24,192 nucleotides of DNA from an uncultured Lachnospiraceae bacterium (GTDB lineage Bacteria; Bacillota; Clostridia; Lachnospirales; Lachnospiraceae), in the NCBI GenBank assembly GCA_947068385.1, contig CAMTBF010000004.1, forward strand, positions 1 to 24,192. Reading direction: 5' to 3'. Made by a program: the position numbers and the translations under genes. Below, in pieces: positions 1 through 7,208 of the stretch. Positions within the stretch are counted from its first letter, which is position 1. Each line of letters opens with the position of its first letter. The notes beneath the pieces were generated by a model. The model saw nothing but the letters and a program-made list of their open reading frames with translations. It was not told the origin of the DNA and did not search any database.

Positions 1-1284
1 CGCTCCGTAAGCGGCCTCCTCCTGGTGGGCCACGACGGCGAGGGGCATTCCGAAGTGGGCCTGGAGGGCGTCCCGGAGCGCGGGGTTCCTGCGGACGCCG
101 TTGCCGGAGGCCATGAGCCTGGCGGGGGAGAGCCTAGTCTCGGCCCGGATGACGCGGTATAGGCCGTAAAGCTCCTGGGCCATGCCATCCAGGACGCCAC
201 GTATCAGGGAGGCGGGGCGGAAATTGTCCAGGCGAATCCCGCTGACAGAGCCGGCCTCCCGGGGATTTTCCCTGGTACCCAGGAAAGAGGTGCGGACTGT
301 CCAGCTCTCTGCACTGTCCTCCTGCCTGTCCAGCAGCTCCTTCATGATGTCATACTGGGGCGCATCCTCCCCGCCTGCCGCTACCACATATTCTCTGAAA
401 AATCTCTCCAAGGCCGCATAGGCGCTACCGCCGCACAGGGCGGCTCCCACCAGCAGATAGCTGTCCGCGGTGAAGGGCCTGGCTTCGATGCCCTTGCCCT
501 GGAAGCAAGTATGGGACAGCACGGAAATCTGGGAGCCTGTCCCGATATTCACCAATGCGCAGTCCTTATCCTCCCCTACGGAGCCCAGGAAGCTGGCCTG
601 ATTGTCCCCTATGGAGACGCAGACCGGAATGCCCCGGAAAGCGCCAAGAGGTACAATGTCCTTTGTGACGGTCGGAAGAAAAGCAGGGGAGATGCCGCAT
701 TCGTTTATGAATTTCCACATAAATTCATTCGTTTTACAGTCATACAGCCCTAGGCTGGCAGCCTGGCTGATGTGGAGCAAGGGAGCGCTGCGCCCTGTCA
801 GCGCCATGCCCACATAGTCGGCTATGGTACACAGGGAGACCGCCTCTGCCGGGACGAGGCCTTTCTTCATATTGTACAGATGCGTCGCCAGGCCATAGCC
901 GGTAGACAGTTTTACGCCATATGCCCCGTCCAGGCAGCTGCAGACGCTTTTCCCATGGTCATAGTCAATCAGGTTCCCCCGCCCGTCCTGCCATGTGAAG
1001 AGCGGACTCGCTGCGCGGCCGCCCCTGTCCAGGTAGAGGATGCCGTGCATCTGGCCGGTGAGGCCGATGGCGGCCACATCGCCGCAGGCGGAGAGCAGCC
1101 CCTCCAGAGCCGGGAAGACCCCGGCCAGGATGGCTGCGGGATCCTGAAGCCTTTCCCAGGGACGGGCAGCGGGAAGGAAGGTATCGTTGGGGAGCGTGAC
1201 GGATTGGAGGAGCGTGCCGTCCGGGAAGCTTGCGAGGACGATGCTGATGCTGGTGGTTCCGATGTCGATGCCGATGCTTTTCAT
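1..1284 (-). CDS. FGGY-family carbohydrate kinase, sedoheptulokinase-like (3' end beyond window)
   Basis: An open frame of 428 codons runs from the ATG at 1284 leftwards off the window edge, with no stop. FGGY kinases transfer phosphate from ATP to a sugar in the cytoplasm. The N-terminus reads MKSIGIDIGTTSISIVLA, the first phosphate-binding motif of the ASKHA fold. It is followed by GLTGQMHG, then FTWQD (sugar-binding region), GDNQASFLGSV and NIGTGSQIS (second phosphate motif), and near the edge SGNGVRRNPALRDALQ and EEAAYGA. The combination GDNQASFLGSV plus GTGSQ is what I associate with the sedoheptulokinase branch rather than xylulokinase or gluconokinase; the substrate is an inference. 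About 50-70 C-terminal residues are probably missing, judged from the usual ~480-500 aa. The start is supported by AAAGGAG about 6 nt upstream. It is divergent from the acetyltransferase gene. Confidence 0.85.
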   Translation of the reverse strand, partial: MKSIGIDIGTTSISIVLASFPDGTLLQSVTLPNDTFLPAARPWERLQDPAAILAGVFPALEGLLSACGDVAAIGLTGQMHGILYLDRGGRAASPLFTWQDGRGNLIDYDHGKSVCSCLDGAYGVKLSTGYGLATHLYNMKKGLVPAEAVSLCTIADYVGMALTGRSAPLLHISQAASLGLYDCKTNEFMWKFINECGISPAFLPTVTKDIVPLGAFRGIPVCVSIGDNQASFLGSVGEDKDCALVNIGTGSQISVLSHTCFQGKGIEARPFTADSYLLVGAALCGGSAYAALERFFREYVVAAGGEDAPQYDIMKELLDRQEDSAESWTVRTSFLGTRENPREAGSVSGIRLDNFRPASLIRGVLDGMAQELYGLYRVIRAETRLSPARLMASGNGVRRNPALRDALQAHFGMPLAVVAHQEEAAYGA

Positions 1285-1378
1285 GGGGGACTCCTTTGCT
1301 GGGGATAAATATTGATGGACTATTTATGGATATTTTACAACGAAAAGCGTTCATTGAGAAGAGAAAAGATGAAAGGTA

Positions 1379-1408
1379 TTGAAAAGAACAGGGCCCATGG
1401 TGTATAGT
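1379..1408 (+). promoter_or_regulatory. Putative sigma-A promoter for the GNAT gene
   Basis: TTGAAA (1379-1384) and TATAGT (1403-1408) are separated by 18 bp in the divergent spacer. It lies about 65 bp before the GNAT start. Read by eye only. Confidence 0.5.
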
Positions 1409-1475
1409 AGGAGATGGAACGAGGCTGCCCTCATGGAGGGCTGCTCTGATAAGCTACAAGGGGAGTTTGCGGAAG

Positions 1476-1997
1476 ATGGAGAGCGCGGATTGGCGGGATA
1501 TCCATATCGAATTGCTGAACGAAGAGAACACGGAAGAACTGAAAAAGCTCCATCGGGAGGATGTCAGCGAAGCCTTTGTGGACTCGGTGGAGACCATTGC
1601 GGAAATCACACAATACGGAATCGACCATCACTGCATCGGACATACCTATGCGATAAAGTATAAAGAGTCCTACATTGGGCTCATTCTATTGGGGGAAGCG
1701 CTGGAGTGGGAGACGGATCCCGCTGAAATGAAAGGAACCCCCTTCTACCGGCTCATGGGCTTTGTGATGGACAGGCGCTACCGGGATGGGGGGATAGGCT
1801 CTTATGTGCTGGAAAAGGTAATCAGGGAATGTTATCAGGAATTCGGCATCCGCCCGATTGCCCTTGGCTGCCATAGGGATAACCATAGGGCGGCGGCCTT
1901 TTATGAAAGGCATGGCTTCATAAGGACAGAGGCCATGGAAGGTGATGATTATTATTACCTGAGATATCCGGGAACAGACATAGAGGAGAATTTTTAG
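1476..1997 (+). CDS. GNAT-family N-acetyltransferase
   Basis: A 173-residue protein of the GNAT superfamily, which transfers an acyl group from acyl-CoA to an amine. The acyl-CoA pyrophosphate loop (motif A) is visible as RRYRDGGIGSYVLEKV in the centre. It is followed by the motif B-like stretch NHRAAAFYERHGF, where a Tyr typically acts as general acid. The acceptor cannot be told from the sequence. The frame also opens at a TTG at 1467, but AAGGGGAG (1458-1465) is then only one base away. The ATG at 1476 leaves a 10-nt spacing, so I chose it. It lies 63 nt upstream of pepD, with a small hairpin in the gap, and may be co-transcribed with it. Confidence 0.85.
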   Translation: MESADWRDIHIELLNEENTEELKKLHREDVSEAFVDSVETIAEITQYGIDHHCIGHTYAIKYKESYIGLILLGEALEWETDPAEMKGTPFYRLMGFVMDRRYRDGGIGSYVLEKVIRECYQEFGIRPIALGCHRDNHRAAAFYERHGFIRTEAMEGDDYYYLRYPGTDIEENF

Positions 1998-2011
1998 GGA
2001 AAGGAATGATT

Positions 2012-2039
2012 TCCGCAGGAGGGACAGTCTGTCTGCGGA
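2012..2039 (+). other. Hairpin between GNAT gene and pepD
   Basis: TCCGCAG (2012-2018) is complementary to CTGCGGA (2033-2039), giving a 7-bp stem with a 14-nt loop. No T-tract follows, so it is not a normal intrinsic terminator. The pepD ribosome binding site (AGGAGG) follows about 10 nt later. A role in mRNA processing or translation is possible but unproven. Confidence 0.4.
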
Positions 2040-2060
2040 GATAGGAACAGGAGGTCAATT

Positions 2061-3515
2061 ATGGGAGTCTTATCAAATCTGGAGCCGCAGAACGTATTTC
2101 ACTTTTTCGAGGAGATCACGAAGATCCCCCACGGGTCGGGCAACGTAGGGCAGATCAGCGATTATCTGGCGCAGTTCGCCAGGGACAGGGGCCTTTTCTG
2201 CATCCAGGACGAGCTGAAGAACATCATCATCGTCAAGGAGGCCGTCCCCGGATATGAAGACGAGCCCACAGTCATCCTCCAGGGCCATATGGACATGGTG
2301 GCCGTAAAGAAGCCGGACTGCGACATCGACATGGCAAAGGAAGGCCTGCGGATTGCCGTCCAAGGGGATGAGATCTACGCCCAGGGCACCAGCCTGGGCG
2401 GGGACGACGGCATCGCGGTGGCCTATGCGCTGGCGCTGCTGGACTCCGATACCATAAAGCATCCCCGCCTGGAGGTCATCATCACCGTGGACGAGGAGGT
2501 GGGCATGGACGGGGCCAGAGGCATCGACCTGTCCATGCTCACCGGGAGCCGCATGGTGAACCTGGACTCGGAGGACGAGGGGATCTTCCTGACCAGCTGC
2601 GCCGGCGGGGCCAGGGTCAAGGGCAGGCTGCCGCTCTCGGAGGCGAAGCGTCAGGGCGTGGCTGTGGAAGTGACCGTTGGAGGCCTCCTGGGAGGCCATT
2701 CCGGCGGGGAGATACACAAGGAGAGGGGCAATTCCAACTGCCTCATGGGGCGTCTTCTGTATCGGCTGACGAAAGAGCTCGATATCGGCATCTCGCAGCT
2801 GCAGGGCGGCCTGGCGGACAACGCCATCCCCAGGGAGACGAAGGCCGTGCTGGTGGTGGAGGAGCGGGACAAAGAGGCGCTCCTGGACATGGTGAGGACG
2901 GTGGAGGGAGAGATTCAGGCGGAGCTTTCCTCCAAGGACCCCGGGGCGTTCATTACAGCGGGGGAGGCCAGGCCCGGAAGCTGGCTGTGCACCACGGCGG
3001 AGGATACGGCAAAAGCGGCGGCCTGGCTGATCGCCCTGCCAAACGGCGTGCAGGCCATGAGCGCGGACATGCACGGGCTGGTGGAGACCTCCCTGAACCT
3101 GGGCATCTTAAGCTATGAGGACGGCAGCCTCCTGGCGGACTTCTCCGTGCGCAGCAGCGTGGAGAGCGCAAAGCAGGCCCTGATCCACAGGCTCTGCGCG
3201 GTCATCGGCCTGGCAGGGGGGAGCTTCACGGTCAGCGGCGACTACCCGGGCTGGAAATACCGCAAGGATTCGCCCCTGCGGGACAAGATGACGGCCCTAT
3301 ATGAAAAAATGTACGGAAAAGCGCCCAAGGTGGAGGCCATCCACGCCGGGCTGGAATGCGGCATCCTGGGCAGCAAGATAGCGGACCTGGACTGTGTGTC
3401 CATGGGCCCTGACATGAAGGACATCCATACCACGGAGGAGACCCTGAGCATTTCCTCCACGGGACGGGTGTGGGAGTTCCTGGTCAGGCTGCTGGAGGAG
3501 AAGGAAAGGCCATAG
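2061..3515 (+). CDS. pepD: Aminoacyl-histidine / cytosol nonspecific dipeptidase (PepD, M20 family)
   Basis: A 484-residue zinc dipeptidase of peptidase family M20, matching the usual PepD length. In this family it hydrolyses Xaa-His and many other dipeptides in the cytoplasm. Metal and catalytic motifs are in order: QGHMDMV (His76, with Asp78 beside it), GGDDG (Asp115), VDEEVGMDG (catalytic Glu145 and metal-ligand Glu146) and NLDSEDEG (Asp169). The lid-domain motif GGHSGGEIHKERGN follows, then HAGLECGIL, and DIHTTEETLSI with the last metal His near the C-terminus. All expected residues are present, so it should be active. The start is set by AGGAGG about 7 nt before the ATG. A clear terminator follows the stop. 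Confidence 0.95.
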   Translation: MGVLSNLEPQNVFHFFEEITKIPHGSGNVGQISDYLAQFARDRGLFCIQDELKNIIIVKEAVPGYEDEPTVILQGHMDMVAVKKPDCDIDMAKEGLRIAVQGDEIYAQGTSLGGDDGIAVAYALALLDSDTIKHPRLEVIITVDEEVGMDGARGIDLSMLTGSRMVNLDSEDEGIFLTSCAGGARVKGRLPLSEAKRQGVAVEVTVGGLLGGHSGGEIHKERGNSNCLMGRLLYRLTKELDIGISQLQGGLADNAIPRETKAVLVVEERDKEALLDMVRTVEGEIQAELSSKDPGAFITAGEARPGSWLCTTAEDTAKAAAWLIALPNGVQAMSADMHGLVETSLNLGILSYEDGSLLADFSVRSSVESAKQALIHRLCAVIGLAGGSFTVSGDYPGWKYRKDSPLRDKMTALYEKMYGKAPKVEAIHAGLECGILGSKIADLDCVSMGPDMKDIHTTEETLSISSTGRVWEFLVRLLEEKERP

Positions 3516-3523
3516 GAAGCGGG

Positions 3524-3560
3524 ATGCGGAGCTTCGAGAGATTGGGGCTCCGCATTTTTT
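3524..3560 (+). terminator. Intrinsic terminator after pepD
   Basis: ATGCGGAGC (3524-3532) pairs with GCTCCGCAT (3547-3555), a perfect 9-bp GC-rich stem with a 14-nt loop, running directly into a T6 tract (3555-3560). Confidence 0.9.
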
Positions 3561-3641
3561 GAAAGATATGTGCATAAAACGCGATAAACAGCAGCTCTAT
3601 TTGTATATTCCTACCAATTCGCAAAATTTGCAAAAAAATGG

Positions 3642-3670
3642 TTGCAATTTCTTTCAGGACGCATTATAAT
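3642..3670 (+). promoter_or_regulatory. Promoter of tRNA-Pro
   Basis: TTGCAA (3642-3647), a 17-bp spacer and a perfect TATAAT (3665-3670) place the transcription start about 6 bp before the tRNA. The sequence upstream is strongly AT-rich. Confidence 0.8.
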
Positions 3671-3682
3671 ACTAAATGGTTA

Positions 3683-3757
3683 CGGGGTGTGGCTCAGCTT
3701 GGTTAGAGCGCCGTCTTAGGGAGGCGGAGGTCGCGAGTTCGAATCCCGCCACTCCGA
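3683..3757 (+). tRNA. tRNA-Pro (anticodon AGG)
   Basis: A full cloverleaf can be folded. The acceptor is CGGGGTG/CACTCCG (one G-U pair) with discriminator A73. The D stem is GCTC/GAGC, and the anticodon stem CCGTC/GGCGG encloses loop TTAGGGA, so the anticodon at 3718-3720 is AGG, reading CCU. The variable loop is 5 nt, followed by a T arm GCGAG-TTCGAAT-CCCGC with one A-C mismatch. The C1:G72 pair, A73, G35/G36 and G37 are the known identity features of bacterial tRNA-Pro. CCA is not encoded. An A34 anticodon in a non-arginine tRNA is uncommon in bacteria. The gene is flanked by its own promoter and terminator. Confidence 0.93.
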
Positions 3758-3763
3758 TAGAAA

Positions 3764-3809
3764 AGAAATGTCGAGAACCTGAAAACAAGGCCCCGGCATT
3801 TCTTTTTTT
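3764..3809 (+). terminator. Intrinsic terminator after tRNA-Pro
   Basis: AGAAATGTCG (3764-3773) pairs with CGGCATTTCT (3794-3803), with one T-G pair and a 20-nt loop, followed by a T7 run to 3809. It lies only 31 bp before rlmD, so partial readthrough could feed rlmD. Confidence 0.75.
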
Positions 3810-3840
3810 CTGAGAAATAGAAAGAAAAAGAGGAAAGAAT

Positions 3841-5136
3841 ATGCCGATGAACGGTAAGCCGAGGAAGGAAACATCAGGAAATGGGATGCCCCGGAAGAGG
3901 GCAGAGCGGGATGTCCCGAAAAAAGGGGCCATAAGGCGGGACGGCGCGGGGCGTCAGGCACCGGGCAGCGGGACCGGGAAGGGCGCAGCGCCGAAGCTCT
4001 GCCCCGTAGCCTCCAAATGCGGCGGCTGCCAGTGGATCAACAAAGGCTACGGAGAGCAGCTCGAGGCCAAGTCCACGAAGTTCCGCAGGCTCATGGAGCC
4101 CTACTGCAGGCCGGAGCACATCATCCCCATGGACGACCCCGACCATTACCGCAACAAGGTGCACGCGGTCTTCGGGGAGGACGCGCGGCACAATGCCATA
4201 TCCGGCACCTATGAGGAGAAGAGCCACCGCATCGTCCCCATAGACAGCTGCCTGATAGAGAACCGGAAGGCGGATGAGATCATCGTGTCCATCAGGGGCC
4301 TGCTCAGATCCTTCAAGATACGGCCCTACGACGAGGACACGGGCCGGGGGCTGCTGCGCCATGTGCTGGTACGGGTGGGACATGCCACGGGGCAGATCAT
4401 GGTGGTGCTGGTGCTGGGGTATCCTGTCATGCCCTCCAAGAATAATTTCGTGAAGGCCCTGCTGAAGCTCCACCCGGAGATTACCACCATGGTCCTCAAC
4501 ATCAACGACAAGGACACCAGCATGGTCCTGGGGGACAGGGAGCAGGTGATATACGGGAAAGGCTATATCGAGGACGAGCTGGCCGGCATGACCTTCCGCA
4601 TCTCGCCCAAGTCCTTCTACCAGGTGAACCCTGTACAGACAGAGAAGCTGTACGCCAAGGCCATGGAGTACGCGGGGCTCACGGGAAAGGAGACCGTGAT
4701 GGACGCCTACTGCGGCACGGGGACCATCGGCCTGATCGCCAGCAGGCAGGCGGAAAATGTCCTGGGGGTGGAGCTGAACAGGGACGCGGTGCGGGACGCC
4801 GTCAGCAACGCCAGGCGCAACAAAGTCTCCAACATCCGCTTCTACCAGAGGGATGCGGGTGAGTTCCTGCTGGAGATGGCGGACGCGGGCGGGAGGCTGG
4901 ACGTGCTGCTCATGGATCCGCCCAGGAGCGGCAGCAGCGAGGCCTTCCTGGGCGCGGCGGCGAAGATCAGGCCCGGGCGCATCGTGTACATCTCCTGCAA
5001 TCCGGAGACATTGGCGGCGGATCTGCGGGTCCTGGTGAGAAAAGGATACAAGGTGGACAGATGCGTGGCAGTGGACATGTTCCCGTACACGGATGCCATA
5101 GAGGCAGTGGTGGCGCTGTCCCTGCGGGGCGCGTGA
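3841..5136 (+). CDS. rlmD: 23S rRNA (uracil-C5)-methyltransferase RlmD (TrmA/RumA family)
   Basis: A 431-residue SAM-dependent RNA m5U methyltransferase. The iron-sulfur ligands of RlmD are visible as CPVASKCGGC (Cys54, Cys60, Cys63) plus Cys137 in IDSCLIE. The methyltransferase core carries VMDAYCGTGTIGL (SAM motif I, about 287-298), LMDPPRSG (357-364) and the catalytic motif ISCNPET with Cys386. The RNA target (U1939 type) is inferred from the family; Gram-positive paralogues such as RlmCD modify two sites. There is no recognisable N-terminal TRAM domain. Instead, the first ~50 residues are a basic, low-complexity Gly/Lys/Arg tail. The start has AGGAAAG about 4 nt upstream. It leads a close plus-strand gene run; the asparaginase start is 45 nt downstream. 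Confidence 0.93.
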   Translation: MPMNGKPRKETSGNGMPRKRAERDVPKKGAIRRDGAGRQAPGSGTGKGAAPKLCPVASKCGGCQWINKGYGEQLEAKSTKFRRLMEPYCRPEHIIPMDDPDHYRNKVHAVFGEDARHNAISGTYEEKSHRIVPIDSCLIENRKADEIIVSIRGLLRSFKIRPYDEDTGRGLLRHVLVRVGHATGQIMVVLVLGYPVMPSKNNFVKALLKLHPEITTMVLNINDKDTSMVLGDREQVIYGKGYIEDELAGMTFRISPKSFYQVNPVQTEKLYAKAMEYAGLTGKETVMDAYCGTGTIGLIASRQAENVLGVELNRDAVRDAVSNARRNKVSNIRFYQRDAGEFLLEMADAGGRLDVLLMDPPRSGSSEAFLGAAAKIRPGRIVYISCNPETLAADLRVLVRKGYKVDRCVAVDMFPYTDAIEAVVALSLRGA

Positions 5137-5181
5137 GAGTGCCCTGAGGAAGGATGCCCGCAGGGGCAGGGAGGAAGCTGG

Positions 5182-6189
5182 ATGAAGAAGATATTGCTGA
5201 TAGCCACGGGAGGCACCATCGCCTCGGGATACACGGCGGAGGGGCTGGCGCCCAAGATAGCGGCGGAGGAGCTGCTGCAGTACGTGGAGGGATACCGGGA
5301 GTTCTGCCAGGTGGAGGTGGCGTCGCCCTTCAGCCTGGACAGCACGAATATCTGCGGAAGGCACTGGCTGGAGCTGGCCGGGCTGATCGAGGGACGCTAT
5401 GATGACTACGACGGATTCGTCATCTGTCACGGCACGGACACCATGGCCTTCACGGCAGCCGCCCTGTCCTATTTGGTGCAGAACAGCCGCAAGCCCGTGG
5501 TGGTCACGGGGGCCCAGAAGCCGATCGACCTGCCCATAACGGATGCCAGGACGAATCTGCTGGACAGCCTGCGCTTCGCCTCCGAGGACAGGGCCCACGG
5601 CGTGAACATCGTCTTCGGCGGCAATGTGATAGCCGGGACCCGGGCGAAGAAGGAGCGCTCCAAGAGCTACAACGCCTTCTCCAGCATCAACTATCCCAGC
5701 ATAGCCATGATACGGGACGGCAGGGTGGTGTTCTACATCGAGGACAAGGACAGGCTGACGGGCCCCGTGACATTCTATCATGAGCTGAACGAGCGGATCC
5801 TGCTGCTGAAGCTGATGCCGGGGATGGACGGGATGGTGCTGAACCGCCTTTTCCCGTACTATGACTGCGTGATCATCGAGGCCTTCGGGGTGGGCGGGTT
5901 CCCGGAGTACGGGCAGATGCCCTTCTACCCGGAGATCAGGCGGTGGATCGACGCGGGGAAGCTGGTGATGATGGCCACCCAGGTGACCCATGAGGGCAGC
6001 GACATGGAGGTGTATCAGGTGGGGAAGGCCATCAAGGAGGAGTTCCATCTGATGGAGACCTACGACATGACCCTGGAGGCCACGGTGACCAAGGTCATGT
6101 GGGTGCTGGGGCAGACCAAGGAGCCGGAGCGGTTCCGCAGGCTGTTCTATGAGACGATCAACCATGACATTTTGCTAAAGGAGATATAG
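5182..6189 (+). CDS. Type I L-asparaginase
   Basis: A 335-residue asparaginase hydrolysing L-asparagine to aspartate and ammonia. The first active-site motif is ATGGTIAS (nucleophile Thr12). The second is HGTDT (83-87, with Thr85 and Asp86). GTRAKK at 152-157 supplies the probable catalytic lysine. The C-terminal VTHEGSDMEVYQVG is typical of the cytoplasmic type I enzymes, and there is no signal peptide, so it should act inside the cell on low-affinity, high-concentration substrate. GGGAGGAAG lies just before the ATG. The next gene begins 10 nt after the stop, so it is almost certainly transcribed together with the ABC transporter genes; whether the functions are linked is unknown. Confidence 0.93.
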   Translation: MKKILLIATGGTIASGYTAEGLAPKIAAEELLQYVEGYREFCQVEVASPFSLDSTNICGRHWLELAGLIEGRYDDYDGFVICHGTDTMAFTAAALSYLVQNSRKPVVVTGAQKPIDLPITDARTNLLDSLRFASEDRAHGVNIVFGGNVIAGTRAKKERSKSYNAFSSINYPSIAMIRDGRVVFYIEDKDRLTGPVTFYHELNERILLLKLMPGMDGMVLNRLFPYYDCVIIEAFGVGGFPEYGQMPFYPEIRRWIDAGKLVMMATQVTHEGSDMEVYQVGKAIKEEFHLMETYDMTLEATVTKVMWVLGQTKEPERFRRLFYETINHDILLKEI

Positions 6190-6199
6190 GGAAAACGAT

Positions 6200-7195
6200 A
6201 TGAAGGAAAGGCGGAGGAATATGCGAAGATACAGGGTATGTGTCCTGATTGCCCTATTGCTGCTCTGCGTGCTGCCGCTTGGCGGCTGCGGGCGGGCGGC
6301 GGAGCCGGAGAGCGTCCGGATCGGATCCCTGAAGGGGCCTACCTCTCTGGGCATCCTCGATCTGATGGAAAGGGCGGAGAAGGGGGAGGCGAAGCATCCC
6401 TATGAGTTCCGGATGGCCGTAGGCGCGGACGAGCTGCTGCCGCTGATGGTCAAGGGGGAGCTGGACATGGCCCTGATTCCGGCCAATGTGGCGGCCGTGC
6501 TCTATCACAAGACAGAGGGCGGCGTCTGCGTGGTGGATATCAACACCCTGGGCGTCCTGTACCTGGTCACGGGGGATGAGGCGGTGGCGGGCCCGGCGGA
6601 TTTAAAGGGCAGGACGATCTGCCTCACGGGAAAAGGGGCCACCCCGGAGGCCTCCCTGCGCTACGTCCTGGACAGGAGCGGCCTGGGGGAGGGGGACTAT
6701 GTCCTGGAGTACAGATCCGAGCCCACGGAGGTGGCCGCGCTCCTGGCGGAGGATCCCTCCAAGGTAGGGCTGCTCCCCCAGCCCTTTGCCACGGCTGCCC
6801 TCATGCAGAACGGGGACCTGCGGATCGCCATGGACATGAATGCCCAGTGGGAGCGGCTGCAGGGAGCGGAAGGAGGCGGCATGGTGACGGGGGTCACCGT
6901 GGTGCGCAGGGAATTCCTGGAGGAACATGAGGATGTAGTCAAGGATTTCCTGGAGGAGCATGGGAGCAGCGTGGACGCCGTCAACGGCGACCCGGAGAAG
7001 GGGGCGGCGCTGGCCGTCCAGGCGGGCATCGTGGCAAAGGAGCCTATCGCCGCGCAGGCCATTCCTCGGTGCAACCTGGTCTGCGTCACCGGAGAGGAGA
7101 TGAAGGCCGCCCTGTCCGCTTACCTGGAGGCGCTGGCCGGGTTCGATGGGGGGCTGATCGGAGGGGCGCTGCCGGAGGAGGATTTCTATTATTAA
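6200..7195 (+). CDS. ABC transporter substrate-binding lipoprotein (NitT/TauT-like)
   Basis: A 331-residue extracellular solute-binding protein. The N-terminus has a basic segment, a hydrophobic stretch (VCVLIALLLLCVLPL) and the lipobox LGGC, so it is probably a lipid-anchored periplasm-equivalent receptor. The mature part begins with a strand, VRIGSLKGPTSLGI, resembling the NMT1/SsuA/TauA fold, and contains the typical KGELDMALIPANVAAVL and LKGRTICLTGKGATPE segments. Possible ligands in this fold include nitrate, sulfonates and thiamine precursors; none can be assigned here. An alternative ATG at 6221 lies behind GGAGG (only 3 nt spacing) and still keeps a complete signal peptide. The permease-ATPase gene starts 13 nt downstream. 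Confidence 0.85.
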   Translation: MKERRRNMRRYRVCVLIALLLLCVLPLGGCGRAAEPESVRIGSLKGPTSLGILDLMERAEKGEAKHPYEFRMAVGADELLPLMVKGELDMALIPANVAAVLYHKTEGGVCVVDINTLGVLYLVTGDEAVAGPADLKGRTICLTGKGATPEASLRYVLDRSGLGEGDYVLEYRSEPTEVAALLAEDPSKVGLLPQPFATAALMQNGDLRIAMDMNAQWERLQGAEGGGMVTGVTVVRREFLEEHEDVVKDFLEEHGSSVDAVNGDPEKGAALAVQAGIVAKEPIAAQAIPRCNLVCVTGEEMKAALSAYLEALAGFDGGLIGGALPEEDFYY

Positions 7196-7208
7196 GAAGG
7201 AAACTGGC

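Noticed and set aside
1338..1356. Possible CcpA cre site upstream of the FGGY kinase (AACGAAAAGCGTTCATT)
   Set aside because: It shares AAAGCG and TTCA with the cre consensus, but the spacing is one base short and the leading TG is absent.
5137..5181. Hairpin between rlmD and the asparaginase gene
   Set aside because: TGCCCTG and CAGGGGCA pair only with a bulge and there is no T-tract; readthrough is more likely.
3874..6165. Very long minus-strand open frame (763 codons) opposite rlmD and the asparaginase gene
   Set aside because: High GC at third codon positions removes stops on the opposite strand. The product is a His/Leu/Arg/Gln-rich sequence with no motif, and two well-recognised genes occupy the plus strand.
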